Assembly: GCA_021030905.1 (NCBI GenBank)
Contig: JAGFMI010000013.1
Span: 868,001-932,000 of the forward strand
Direction: 5' to 3'
Source of the DNA: Pyrenula massariospora
Lineage: Eukaryota > Ascomycota > Eurotiomycetes > Pyrenulales > Pyrenulaceae
Length of the DNA stretch: 64,000 bases
Each line of letters opens with the position of its first letter. Within the stretch, counting starts at the first letter, position 1. The notes beneath the pieces were generated by a model, which had not been told where the DNA came from, ran no database searches, and worked only from the letters and a program-made list of their open reading frames with translations. A program made the position numbers and the translations under genes. This document shows, one piece after another, positions 1 to 10,972 of this stretch.

Positions 1-3000
1 CTTGGAGGGAGGTGAGGAGTTGGGCGCGGGTGGAGGAGATTTCGAGGAGGGTGGCGTGGTTTAGGAACATGGATGAGGCCCAGGTGCGGGCGGCGCGGTG
101 GCCAGATTGGGAGAGGCGGGTGGACCATTCCGTGTAAGCGGTGAGAGAGAGGAGAGGGTCGCCGTTGCGGTCTGGGTCGAAGGAGGAGCGGGCGGAGTCT
201 GCTGCTTCGCGTTGTTCTCGGGGGGAGAGGAAGGGGGATTTTGTTGCGAGGATTGCGGCGATGGTGAGGCAGGGGTCGAGGCAGGAAAATATAGAGGATA
301 AGATCAAAAGCTTTGCTAAGCGGAGGTCGGCAGGGATCATCGCGAGATAGCGTCCAAGGGACGTGAGGTAGTTGTTGTCGATTGCACCGACGCGGTGGAG
401 AAGGTGGATTGCTTGGTCAACAGCACTAGATTCAGGTGGTGTAAGGGTTTGGCTGAGGAAGGTCGCAATATCCCTGTTGGCGCCAGTGGCTTTAACAGAG
501 AGGCAGAGCTGCTCAAGTGGTACTCGTCGGATCTCTGGTTCTGGACGAGGGCGCATTTCCAATTCAACCTTTCGTGTGAAGAGTTTGTAGCATGTTCCAG
601 GACGGACTCTTCCAGCGCGGCCACGCCGTTGCATGCACGATGCCTGAGAAGCCCAAACTTCTTCCAGCTTGACCATGCCATTTTGAACGTCGTAAATGGT
701 CTCTTTTACCCTGCCGCTATCGACCACAGCTACTGTATCCTCGATCGTGATCGAAGTCTCAGCAACATTAGTTGCAGCAATCACTTTTCGACGACCTGCT
801 GGGGAACGGTCGAAAACTCTACGCTGCTCTGTCGGAGGAAGTGAAGCATGTAATGGCAGGCCATGCACCCGAGGAAGTCTCTTTAATGCTGTCAAGCATC
901 GGTCGATCTCAAGCAGACCAGGCAGGAAGATGAGGATACTCCCGGTTTCTTGGCCAAGCTCCCCGTCAATGCAATCAACTAGAGACGAAATGAGCTCGTA
1001 GTTGATCCCCATGCCTAGACTTTGGATTTGGCGGCCTATTTTAGGATCGTCGTCCTTATTGATGCTATTCGCATTAAAATTGGTCACTCTAAGAACATCG
1101 TCAAGGAAGAGGTCTGTGATGGGGAAGGTTCGGCCTTCTACGTCGACCTGGCCGACTTTCCGGGAATCTTGGAAGTAATTGATGAAAGTGGCGGCATCAA
1201 GTGTGGCACTCATCATGACGATCTTTAAGTCCGCGCGAGCACGTATCACGTCCTTCAGCAGAGCCAAGAGTATGTCTGTATCGAGAGATCGCTCATGGAC
1301 CTCGTCAACGAAGATATGGCTGACGTCAGCCAAAGACTCCTCGATCTTTTCGAATGACTGGAGCCGGCGAAGGAGGACTCCAGTGGTCATGAAAGTGATT
1401 CTAGTCCGTTCAGGAGTTACTTTAGAGTCTCCGCGAATGATATAACCGACCTCATCTCCAACAACTGAGCATCGCTCCGCACTGACACGATCTGCTAGAC
1501 CCAATGCAGATATCCTGCGCGGTTGTGTGCACAGAATGTTGACAGCGGAGCCGCAGCCTTTTTCAATCATCTCGTCGAGAACGAATTGGACGCATTGTGT
1601 GGATTTCCCAGATCCAGTCGCACCAGACACTATTGTAATTTGATGTCGCTGAATCGTGCTAATGACGTTCTCTCGTACCGACCATGCCGGTAAAGATTTG
1701 CGTGTAGATAGCATCTTCTGCTGCTGTGGTGTGGACTGCCTCGCTGACCAAGAGTCCTGCATCTGCTTACTTTGCAGATCGCCGCTTTTGCCAAGAGAGC
1801 GAACTTTCTGTTGTCGTGGACCATGGTAGGTTTGGTCATTGGGTCCAGCAACTCTTCTGATGACTGATACTGCTTCCGGCGTTACAAATCGGAGAGGTCC
1901 AGGATTCTGGATGATGTGTTCGATATGGCTCTCAAGGAATTCGATCATGGTGAACACCATGGGCGTGCCTAGTAAATGGTCTTGTGCAAAGGCGACAGCT
2001 TGCCTCGTTGCACTCAAGCGAATTTGGCCGGGCAACTTCTTCGAAACAAAAAAGAACACTGGTGTTTGCGCTGGATATTTGCCACAAGGTCGGTAAAATC
2101 TAAGTTCTGCTGCGGAATCTTCTGGACCCAAATTCGCCTTGACTGCATATGAGGCATTATTGATGGCCTTAAATCTGTCACTGAATATGGCATCCAACGC
2201 CATCATCTCTGAGTTCCATTCCTCAAGTGACTCTGGGTCGTCTTGTAGCGTCGGGTCACTGGCTTGGTGCATCAAAGCAGCCTGAAGAAGAGAAGCAGCT
2301 TTCCTCGTGTCCCCGCCGCTGTCTTCCAAGGCTTGTTCGCACATGTCGAGGCTGTAGCCAGCTTCTGCAAGACTTTTGATATTTGACTCTTTGGCTATGT
2401 CTCTAGAAGCGAAAGTGATCCCTGTAGAATACCCTTCTGGAAAGCTCCATTTCGGCAGATCGTCTTCAGGCACATGCGTTAGAAGCCACTCAATGGATTC
2501 TTCTTTGTCCCTGCAGTATTCAATTGCTTCTTCAGCATGGCTACGCCGGAAACCAAGGTTGGAAAGCTCGTTGACTATCGTGTTTTTCTGAGTAGCTGCT
2601 AGTGTCAACTTTTCCGGATTCCACATCGCGTATTGGCGAATAATATCTTCAACTTCGATACACAATCTCGAACCAAGCTCGGCCGTGGGAGCTCTTTGCC
2701 AGGCCTTCGAACCCGGTCCTGAGATACTCAATTGACTAATGTCAGATCCTTTCGAAGCTTCTGCTATCTTTCGATTACTCTCAGCCTTCTTCTCCCGTTC
2801 AGTCCTAGCCGCGTCTTGAGCCTGCTGAGCGGCAAAGGGGTCAGCTTCATACATCCAACCCCGCCCATTCTTCACATCCTCATCCTTGATCTTGGCAAAG
2901 TCTCCTTTCCAGAAGTCTCTGTATGTAGGAGGTAGCATCATATGAATGCTCTTCATACTTGAGACACGATAAAGAGCATATGCCGCTGCAAGATGTCTCG

Positions 3001-3445
3001 CCTCTAATGCCGACGGCTGTATAGCAAGATGCTTGTGAGAAACAGGCACTCTGAAAGGTGCCAATTTCGTCACCTCTTGGGTCTTCGGGTTCTTTGTGCT
3101 TAGCGTTACAGAAGATTCAAATCCAGATGCTGTTTGTCTCATGGAAAACTCTGGCTTCAGCCACTTTTGCTTCTGGCAATGCTCGTTCAGAAGCGTCACA
3201 GGCAGCTTGCCGGTCCATGATGCGTTGCCACCGATAAGCGTCCTGGCATCTGGTTTCTTTGGTTGCTGATCAGTCGAAGCTTCTGGTACGTCTTTCGCTC
3301 CCTGAGGTCTGTCAGAGACCTTTTTGGGGACACTCTTGGATTTTTCTTTAGAATTCGAGAAAACAACATGCTCGCTATCTGGAACTTCTGGAGCGGCCTT
3401 CTTCGATTTTCCAGTTCCACGTGGCCCATGATCTTTCTTCCCCAT
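1..3445 (-). CDS. DEAH-box ATP-dependent RNA helicase, DHX57/Ucp12-like (C-terminus outside window)
   Basis: One uninterrupted frame of 1,148 codons runs from ATG at 3445 off the left edge; no intron is needed. Walker A GATGSGKST lies at residues 608-616, the DEVH box at 714-717, an SAT motif follows, and motif VI QRRGRAGR is at 939-946; checked positions are all in one frame. The N-terminal half has a UBA-like stretch (near residues 380-400) and an RWD-like segment (EEWNSEMMALDAIF) before the helicase core. UBA plus RWD plus DEAH is the layout of DHX57/DHX29-type helicases and yeast YLR419W/Ucp12, linked to translation or ribosome work; this role is by family only. The start is lysine-rich and low complexity. 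The HA2/OB-fold end is cut by the window edge. DHX57 versus DHX29 assignment is not certain. Confidence 0.9.
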   Translation of the reverse strand, partial: MGKKDHGPRGTGKSKKAAPEVPDSEHVVFSNSKEKSKSVPKKVSDRPQGAKDVPEASTDQQPKKPDARTLIGGNASWTGKLPVTLLNEHCQKQKWLKPEFSMRQTASGFESSVTLSTKNPKTQEVTKLAPFRVPVSHKHLAIQPSALEARHLAAAYALYRVSSMKSIHMMLPPTYRDFWKGDFAKIKDEDVKNGRGWMYEADPFAAQQAQDAARTEREKKAESNRKIAEASKGSDISQLSISGPGSKAWQRAPTAELGSRLCIEVEDIIRQYAMWNPEKLTLAATQKNTIVNELSNLGFRRSHAEEAIEYCRDKEESIEWLLTHVPEDDLPKWSFPEGYSTGITFASRDIAKESNIKSLAEAGYSLDMCEQALEDSGGDTRKAASLLQAALMHQASDPTLQDDPESLEEWNSEMMALDAIFSDRFKAINNASYAVKANLGPEDSAAELRFYRPCGKYPAQTPVFFFVSKKLPGQIRLSATRQAVAFAQDHLLGTPMVFTMIEFLESHIEHIIQNPGPLRFVTPEAVSVIRRVAGPNDQTYHGPRQQKVRSLGKSGDLQSKQMQDSWSARQSTPQQQKMLSTRKSLPAWSVRENVISTIQRHQITIVSGATGSGKSTQCVQFVLDEMIEKGCGSAVNILCTQPRRISALGLADRVSAERCSVVGDEVGYIIRGDSKVTPERTRITFMTTGVLLRRLQSFEKIEESLADVSHIFVDEVHERSLDTDILLALLKDVIRARADLKIVMMSATLDAATFINYFQDSRKVGQVDVEGRTFPITDLFLDDVLRVTNFNANSINKDDDPKIGRQIQSLGMGINYELISSLVDCIDGELGQETGSILIFLPGLLEIDRCLTALKRLPRVHGLPLHASLPPTEQRRVFDRSPAGRRKVIAATNVAETSITIEDTVAVVDSGRVKETIYDVQNGMVKLEEVWASQASCMQRRGRAGRVRPGTCYKLFTRKVELEMRPRPEPEIRRVPLEQLCLSVKATGANRDIATFLSQTLTPPESSAVDQAIHLLHRVGAIDNNYLTSLGRYLAMIPADLRLAKLLILSSIFSCLDPCLTIAAILATKSPFLSPREQREAADSARSSFDPDRNGDPLLSLTAYTEWSTRLSQSGHRAARTWASSMFLNHATLLEISSTRAQLLTSLQ

Positions 3446-4046
3446 GGTCCAAAAATAAAGTAAACGAATCTCCCAAAATTGCCATGGACTGCAACGCGAG
3501 AACAGTAGACTATGAACGGCGAATAATTATTCAAAGGCTCTGTAATGCTAGGACGATGCTTGGAATTAATTTCATCCGTGGATCCTGCCCGTAAAAAGGA
3601 TACGGTGGTTTATCGGTATTGCAAACAAAAAATCTGCGTAAGCACCAAAAGGTCTTTCCTGATCTCTGCTCATACCCGCGGTAGCCAGGATTTCATCTTG
3701 CGCGCCAAACTGGGGTGCTGCAACCCACGGCCACGAAATCGCCAGGCTGTACGGCTAGGCGCGGTCGAGGGTTTGGTTGCGACCGCTTTCCGTTCGAGAC
3801 CCCCCTTGGCTCCCCTCAAGCCACTAAGGCAGCCCTTAAAGCCTTCTTTCGGGGCACCTAAGATTTCCTCAATTTCACATACAGGGCACCCACAATACTA
3901 TGCTCAAGCCTAAGCCGTCTACATACGAAATGGCGAATAGCATACTACAATCTTTCATGCATAATATTATGCACGACGTTCATAGGATTCTGCTGCTCTA
4001 CAATGAAACTATAGTATAGGCGTCACCCTTCAATCCAATTTTGAGC
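3446..4046. other. Intergenic region
   Basis: Upstream region of the helicase gene and downstream region of the GPI-protein gene. A short plus-strand open frame (3545-3913) has no recognisable domain, no signal peptide and no splice logic, so I do not call it. No RNA gene or repeat seen. Confidence 0.5.
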
Positions 4047-6010
4047 CTACATCACCACCATCCAAACAGCGACCCCAAAGAAACCCGAAATCCACCAAGT
4101 GCATCCTTTAAGCATAGTTCTAAGTCCAGTAGCCGCCCCTTTGTGGCCCGATCCCGAACTACTTGCACCGGCTGCTCCTGTTGGTAGCGTCCCACTTGTC
4201 GTAGGCGTGGCATACGTGTGATGCTTTGCGTCAAAGCTAAAGCAAGCAGTCGGCATACTCTTGCTGGTGCTGAATGCCGTAAATGCCTGGGACTTTTCCT
4301 TAAAAATTTCAGCCTCTGCCAATACACCAACATTGAAGTCTATCTCAGGCTTGATGTTGATCAAATTGTCGTAAAGCTTGCCCTCGTTTTTCAACTGCTT
4401 TTCTTTGTCGCTGTTGGTCTCGTTGCTTGCGTTGCAAAGCTCGTCGACATGCTGGACTGGAGTAATTTCCGCGCTTATTTGTGGGAGATTAAGGAACGCG
4501 CCAGCACTAACACTAGCGATATCATCGAAAAAGGCGATGGTGGCAAGGAGTTGAGGCTCGAAGGCGATAGAGGCCGTAAGGCGCACATTGTCGACCTTAG
4601 CGGAGAATGGGAGAATGTTGAATTGCGTGTTCTGAAAGCCCGAGACAGTTGAATTCAGAGGATCTCCGATATTCAGGAAAACGGTTGAGTTATTTGGCAC
4701 GGAGAGATCAAAGCCATAAGTGAATTCAAGTTCTGTACCAACCTCGACGCCGAACGTGATCAGGGGACGAAGAACAGGTCCTACAACAGCGAGACCGGGG
4801 ATACTGAAGCCTGGAATAGAAATATCTGGAAATCGGGCTGTATATTTAGCTAGAGTCTGCGAGGCGGCAATGGTAGACGATAGTCCAATGTGCGCAGAAA
4901 AGCGATTTACCGTGAGCTCAACGAAACCATGCTCGATAGAGTCGACAAAGCCAGGATCATTTGAGCCGTTATCCTCTGAGTTCACATTAAGAACGCCACG
5001 CGTGATGTCAATCAAGCCATCGATAGAGCAATCTTCGCACTTGATGTTCAGACCTTATGGTAAGCCGGGTACCTGAAGTGGCGCATTGTCGGCTCCAGGA
5101 AAGTTAGGTGGAAGAATTGCAGTATCCGGCCAAGAGTGGTGTATGTTAAAAGCGTGAACATTTGTACTGGTAGGCGCTGACGACGAAGCTGCGGTGATGG
5201 TGGGGAAATCAATCGAAGAGGTCGCCGAGGGCGCCGTGGAAGATGAAGATGGATCATCTTGCCGTTTAAGAAGCGGTTCTAACTCTACGGCATTAATATC
5301 CTGGGAATGGCTTCCGAACTGGATGTCAATCTTGTGGAAGGCGTCTCTCCAAGACAGGGACGTTACGGACAAGCTGATTGTCTGCTCCGTCCACGAAATT
5401 TGTAAGACACTGTGGGGGTTATTCAATGATATAAGGTCGAAGGCTCTCAAGTGTACTTACCGATGAGGCTGACGACCGCCAGGTTCATTACAGCCATTGT
5501 GAGATGTGATGATAATGATATTGCTGTTGCGGTTGTACTCATCCTGGAACGATAGAAGCGCAGCGGGATCGAGGAACTTCAGATTTATCGCATCACTGCT
5601 GCAATGAACTTCTTCCAGATCTGCATCCCAGAGTTCCAGAAGCATTGTTGGCAAGCTTGATGCTAGGTGAACCTGTGCCGCAAGCGGCAGCCGAGAGTAA
5701 AGTTTAGGCGCTTGCTGTTGTTCTGCAATGCGCGATGACTCTTGCCAATGACGTTAACGTAGGGCGTATTTCATCCGTTATCAAGCTCACCTTCTAGAAA
5801 ATGCAGTACATGATTGCGTCGGAGCAGCTTCAACGATCCATCGCGCTCTGTCAATCCACAAGTAGAGCGTGCAGCTACCAGTCGGCGGTCGGTGTTGCGA
5901 TCATGATCAGCAGAATGAGCCCGGTTCTCAGACTGGCCGGCGGAACCACGCGAAGCTATCACAGAACGCCCCAAGAAAAAGAGAGCAAGAATCAGGAGAC
6001 GGAAGAGCAT
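4047..6010 (-). pseudogene. GPI-anchored surface protein, DUF7029/DUF7223 type, interrupted by an in-frame stop codon
   Basis: Three exons on the minus strand: 6010-5791, 5662-5461 and 5409-4047 (introns 128 and 51 bp, both GT-AG). They sum to 595 codons. Exon 1 starts with a signal peptide (MLFRLLILALFFLG...). Exons 1-3 carry a DUF7029-like segment (VHCSSDAINLKF, TSHNGC, SWRDAFHKIDIQFG); the last exon resembles the DUF7223 region (LNIKCEDCS) and ends in a Ser/Gly-rich stretch and hydrophobic tail typical of a GPI signal. Codon 259 is TAA (5055-5057), exactly in frame between VPGLP and GLNIKC. The 19 bp around it cannot be an intron. Family members, as I recall them, have Tyr at this place. 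A truncated 258-residue product would lose the GPI anchor. It may be a pseudogene, a strain allele or a sequence error. Function unknown; a cell-wall or surface role is inferred. Confidence 0.65.
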
Positions 6011-8227
6011 AATAAAGTCTTCCTAGATTTATCTCTGTTTAGTATTAGCAACAAATGATTGGCCAGGATCTGGTCTGCTTCTACTCCTTGTGTTCGGTCC
6101 GCCATGGGAAGCGAGAGGTTTAAGTGTTGACAGGAACAGGAGATATCAGTGATAGCCTTGCCAACCGTTGAACGTGTCAGCTCGGTTCTTAAAGTGGCAC
6201 AATGCCTTTTCGATAAAAGCAAACAAGGCGAATGGGCGGTATGCGGGTTCCTGGTTGACAGCAAGGGCATTTTTCGGGGGCTCTTCCCAAATCCAGCTCT
6301 CAACGGCCTTGGAAAAATAAAAGATGGCCGGCGTTGCAATTTTGGTCGGAAGCTTAAAGCTGTGCCGCAGTCCCTGCATATCGCATATCTATCCCGGGGC
6401 CGATGGACGATGCCGCGTAGTTCGAGTTTCTGAAATCTCTGCAATGAAATGAGTCGCGGATCAGATTTCGCCCCCACCTTGCCTAAAAACTGTCTCGGGC
6501 GGACGAGGCTGTGACAAGCGACCATCAGAACCCTCGTCAGGGGGCGCTGGATCACAAAGTCTAGTACTTTCCTCTTGATCATCACCTAATCAGTAGCTCG
6601 GTACAACCAGCCGTGTTTCATGTGGCCATCTCGAGGGGAGTGGGATGGATGACATTATCACGTTTTATTTCTGTAGATCTTTGTGAAGTTGTCGTACAGT
6701 CAGTGATGTCGATTATGCTCCGCAACGATGACTCTTGCCGCCTTGAGCTTCCAGACACCTCTCCATCAATAGAGGTGGTTCACACAAACTCATAAATGAA
6801 GAGACACAGCTGAAATGCCAGTTCTGCATGGTGTTCATCGGGGATTTTGTGCTGTAAGAGGGTACCGTTGTGAGCCAATATCTCCAAGCTACCAAAAGAT
6901 AGGTTGATTTGAGACCACCAATAAAAGAAAAGTCTCATGCATATGCACCATCAAACATGATGTGCCACATACTTCTGCATATAGCCGCAGCATCCCCGAC
7001 CTTCTCTGGATGTACAGCCAGAACACCCACCTCCTTCTCCGTCTTGGGCTTTTGCCCCCGCGTAGCAACGGGTGAGCGTTCTTGAAGACATATTCTTATT
7101 TGTGGTAGCGTTGTTCTTGGACACAAATGAGCGGGAAGTTGACTCTTCCTCCGGCACTGGGATAATAATATGTGACGCATAGTCGCACTCCCAACGATGG
7201 GACTTTGTTTGCTGTATTTAGCTTAACAGGATGATCTTGATTGCTGGTCCTGTATCGCAAGCAGTCCTAACCGCTATTCGGGCGGCCCCGTGCTATTTCA
7301 CCAATGCCTTTGCTCCAAATAATATGAAGGATCCAGAACAGTCTTCATTGCTTTCCGTCGAAGTCATGAGCACGGAAATTTCACCGTTTTCGCGTGGGCC
7401 AACGCTAGGAAAAAGTGCTGCATCATCCCCTGCCGTCCATTCGCTCAGCTCAAGAGCTAGGGCCATCCCTAGCGTAGAGACTTTAGAACGACAAATCAAC
7501 ATTTATCCAACAATCGAGCAAGGCTATGAGATATCAGGCTTGAATTTTCCAGGCTCGTAGAGCCCATCAATTGGATATTAGGTGCTTGTAGAGGTATTTC
7601 ATTTAGCACATCGAATGAAAATGGTCCATGACCCTGTAGAAGCTTGTTCTCTTTGTCAAGCTGTGAAAACGAAGTGTATGACACTGGCTCATCGTCACCA
7701 ATTGGCAGACTAAGGAATCTGATGCGGAAACGAAGGATCGCGTAAGGCGGGAACTTAACGAAAGGACATCAACAGACACGATGCATAACGATCACACCTC
7801 AGGGAGCAATACCATGCAGCATCTTCTAACTTCGGAAAGCACAAAAGAATTGCATGAGTCACATGCGGATCCGGAGCAGTGATGCCGTCCGGCTGAGCGT
7901 CTAGGTAGTGTGAGGGAAAAGGAGCCTTATTAAAGCAGCGCGAGACGGATAAGACAGGCTCGACATTTCTATCGTCTTGTGCCACCACGAGAGAAGTCGC
8001 TTGACCGAAGTTTACCCGATCATGTCCATCCCACGTGACGCCAAGCCAACGCTTCTCTGCCCGCCATGCCGCCTCGTCATCTTGCACTGCCCCCAACACC
8101 CACTCAACCGCCGCAAGGCTTCCACACGACACCACGATATACCGTGCCGTTCCTAGGACAATTCTCATCACCCTCCTCTTCAGTCTAAATTATAGCAACC
8201 TAATAGCATTCCCCAAATTCACCCACC
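6011..8227. other. Long intergenic region
   Basis: About 2.2 kb between two genes pointing away from each other. Several open frames of 60-200 codons exist on both strands (longest on minus, 5992-6585), but none shows a domain, a signal peptide, a consistent codon pattern or splice-linked extensions. Nothing further is supported here. Confidence 0.4.
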
Positions 8228-8744
8228 ATGTCCTGCGCAGACATCTTCCTCGCGCTCATAGCCATCATCTTCCCCCCTCTTGCCGGTCAGCCTCCCCCCA
8301 TGCTCCCCTCACCACCATCACTAACCACTACCACCTATAGTCTGGGTCAAACGCGGAATCTGCAGCGCCGACAGCCTCATCAACATCGCCCTCTGCTGCC
8401 TCGGCTTCATCCCGGGCCTCCTGCACGCCTGGTACATCATTTCCAAATACCCCGAATACGACTACTACGACGAATATGAACCCATCCGCGCCGCCGAGGC
8501 GGGCGGCGGCCGCGGCCAACATGTAACTTACTACTACGTCGCGCAACCGCATGGTGCCCCTGCTGAGCCAGCACAGCAGCAACAGCAGAACTACGGCACC
8601 CAATCCCCCCAACCACCACCGCAGCAACCACCACCGAGCGACGGACAACAACAACAAGGCGGTTCGTCAAATGGCCAGACGCGCGCCCCGCCAACGTACG
8701 CAGAGGCGGTGAGGGGGGACAACAAGGTCCAGAGCCAGACGTAG
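8228..8744 (+). CDS. PMP3/UPF0057-family proteolipid with Gln/Pro-rich C-terminal extension
   Basis: Exons 8228-8285 and 8341-8744 (55-bp intron with a CTAAC branch point) give 153 residues. The first 50 or so match the PMP3 family: two hydrophobic helices, [17 protein letters not shown] and the second containing [21 protein letters not shown], joined by the [11 protein letters not shown] loop. Yeast Pmp3 is a 55-residue plasma-membrane proteolipid that affects membrane potential and salt tolerance. Here about 100 extra residues follow: an acidic Tyr-rich patch (YDYYDEYE), then Gln/Pro-rich sequence, and near the end a PPTY motif, the kind of site bound by WW domains of Rsp5/Nedd4 ubiquitin ligases. 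The motif suggests regulated endocytosis, which is inference. Family call is firm; the role of the tail is not known. Confidence 0.88.
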
Positions 8745-9147
8745 GATGTCGATGTCGGGCCGTGGAGGATCGGGATCTCGCCGCGGACGTCGCCGCCGCT
8801 GTCCCCCTTGTTGTCGCCCAGTATTTCGCCGCGGTTGTCGCAGCAGTGGTCGCCGCGGATCCCGCCGCGGATGTCGTCGCGTTCGAGATCGAACTTTATG
8901 TGATGGAAATGGAGTATAATATAGGGAAAGGAGTGCGCCGGCGGGAAAGGTGGAGAAACGTTACAGCAGGTCTCAAATGGGTATTGTTCTCTTGTACAGT
9001 ACATGCGTTTAAAAACAGAAGCTTTTAGCCTCCTCAAATCGCCATATCTTTAGTCCTCTCTCTACCAACCCATGCCTTCTATCTTTGATACTTTCGCTCT
9101 TACATTCCCAGAAGTTCGAGCCATTTCCCTCCTCAACCTAATCCCAC
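8745..9147. other. Convergent intergenic region with GC-rich repeat
   Basis: Lies between the 3' ends of the PMP3 gene and the epimerase gene. Its first part is a degenerate CG-rich repeat, listed separately. The rest is AT-richer sequence without a supported gene. Confidence 0.5.
8766..8885. repeat. Degenerate CG-rich tandem repeat (gtcgccgcgg-like units)
   Basis: About 120 bp downstream of the PMP3 stop codon is built from imperfect units around GTCGCCGCGG/ATCCCGCCGCGG. Both strands stay open across it, and the minus-strand reading gives an RGD/RGE-like periodic peptide; that is a by-product of the repeat and not evidence of coding. It probably lies in the 3' UTR. Confidence 0.6.
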
Positions 9148-10451
<1,304 letters not shown>

Positions 10452-10972
10452 GGCTGCAGCTGGCCAGTGGCTTCTGCTTCAGTGTGGGGTAAAACTGTAA
10501 AAGACTCAATGAGCGGGGAAATATTTGGTGCAGGCGAGCGCAAGATGAAAAGGTCGTAGAGGATCAAGCTTACGCCTAAGAGAAAAGATGGCATATAAAG
10601 CAGACATGCGGGCTTTATTTGTTGCTGTCTGTCATTTACGACCATCCACCGCGGTTGTACCTCCTTGCATGTTGGCGTGTTGGGCTTTGGGGAAGAGCGC
10701 TGCAACGTCCAACGCGGGGGCGATCCCTGGCGCGGGCTTTTTCGCTGCGAGGACCCCCCGGCAGCCCTGCGAGTCAACCGTTCGTCGCCCCACTCACCAT
10801 ACCAGTTCGCCGGGAGCTTGCGAAAATTCGGCCCGCACCAAAAAAATCCTCAGATGTGAGGTCCGCATAGGGCAATTGATAACAATGTTGTGACTGATCA
10901 GGCCCAATCATTGCGGAAGGAGCTGAATGTGTGGCCCCTCAACGTTCTCTCTGATGCTTTCCAGCCGGCGCT
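10452..10972. promoter_or_regulatory. Shared upstream region of the epimerase and ESF1 genes
   Basis: A 521-bp gap between two divergent start codons. It must hold the 5' regions of both genes. No recognisable factor site was identified by eye. Confidence 0.5.

Noticed and set aside
5039-5070. Idea that a tiny intron removes the stop codon in the GPI-protein gene
   Set aside because: The only GT...AG pair around it is 19 bp, far below the size of a working intron, and flanking sequence reads through in one frame.
5992-6585. 197-codon minus-strand open frame upstream of the GPI protein
   Set aside because: No domain, no normal composition, and it overlaps the signal-peptide exon in another frame.
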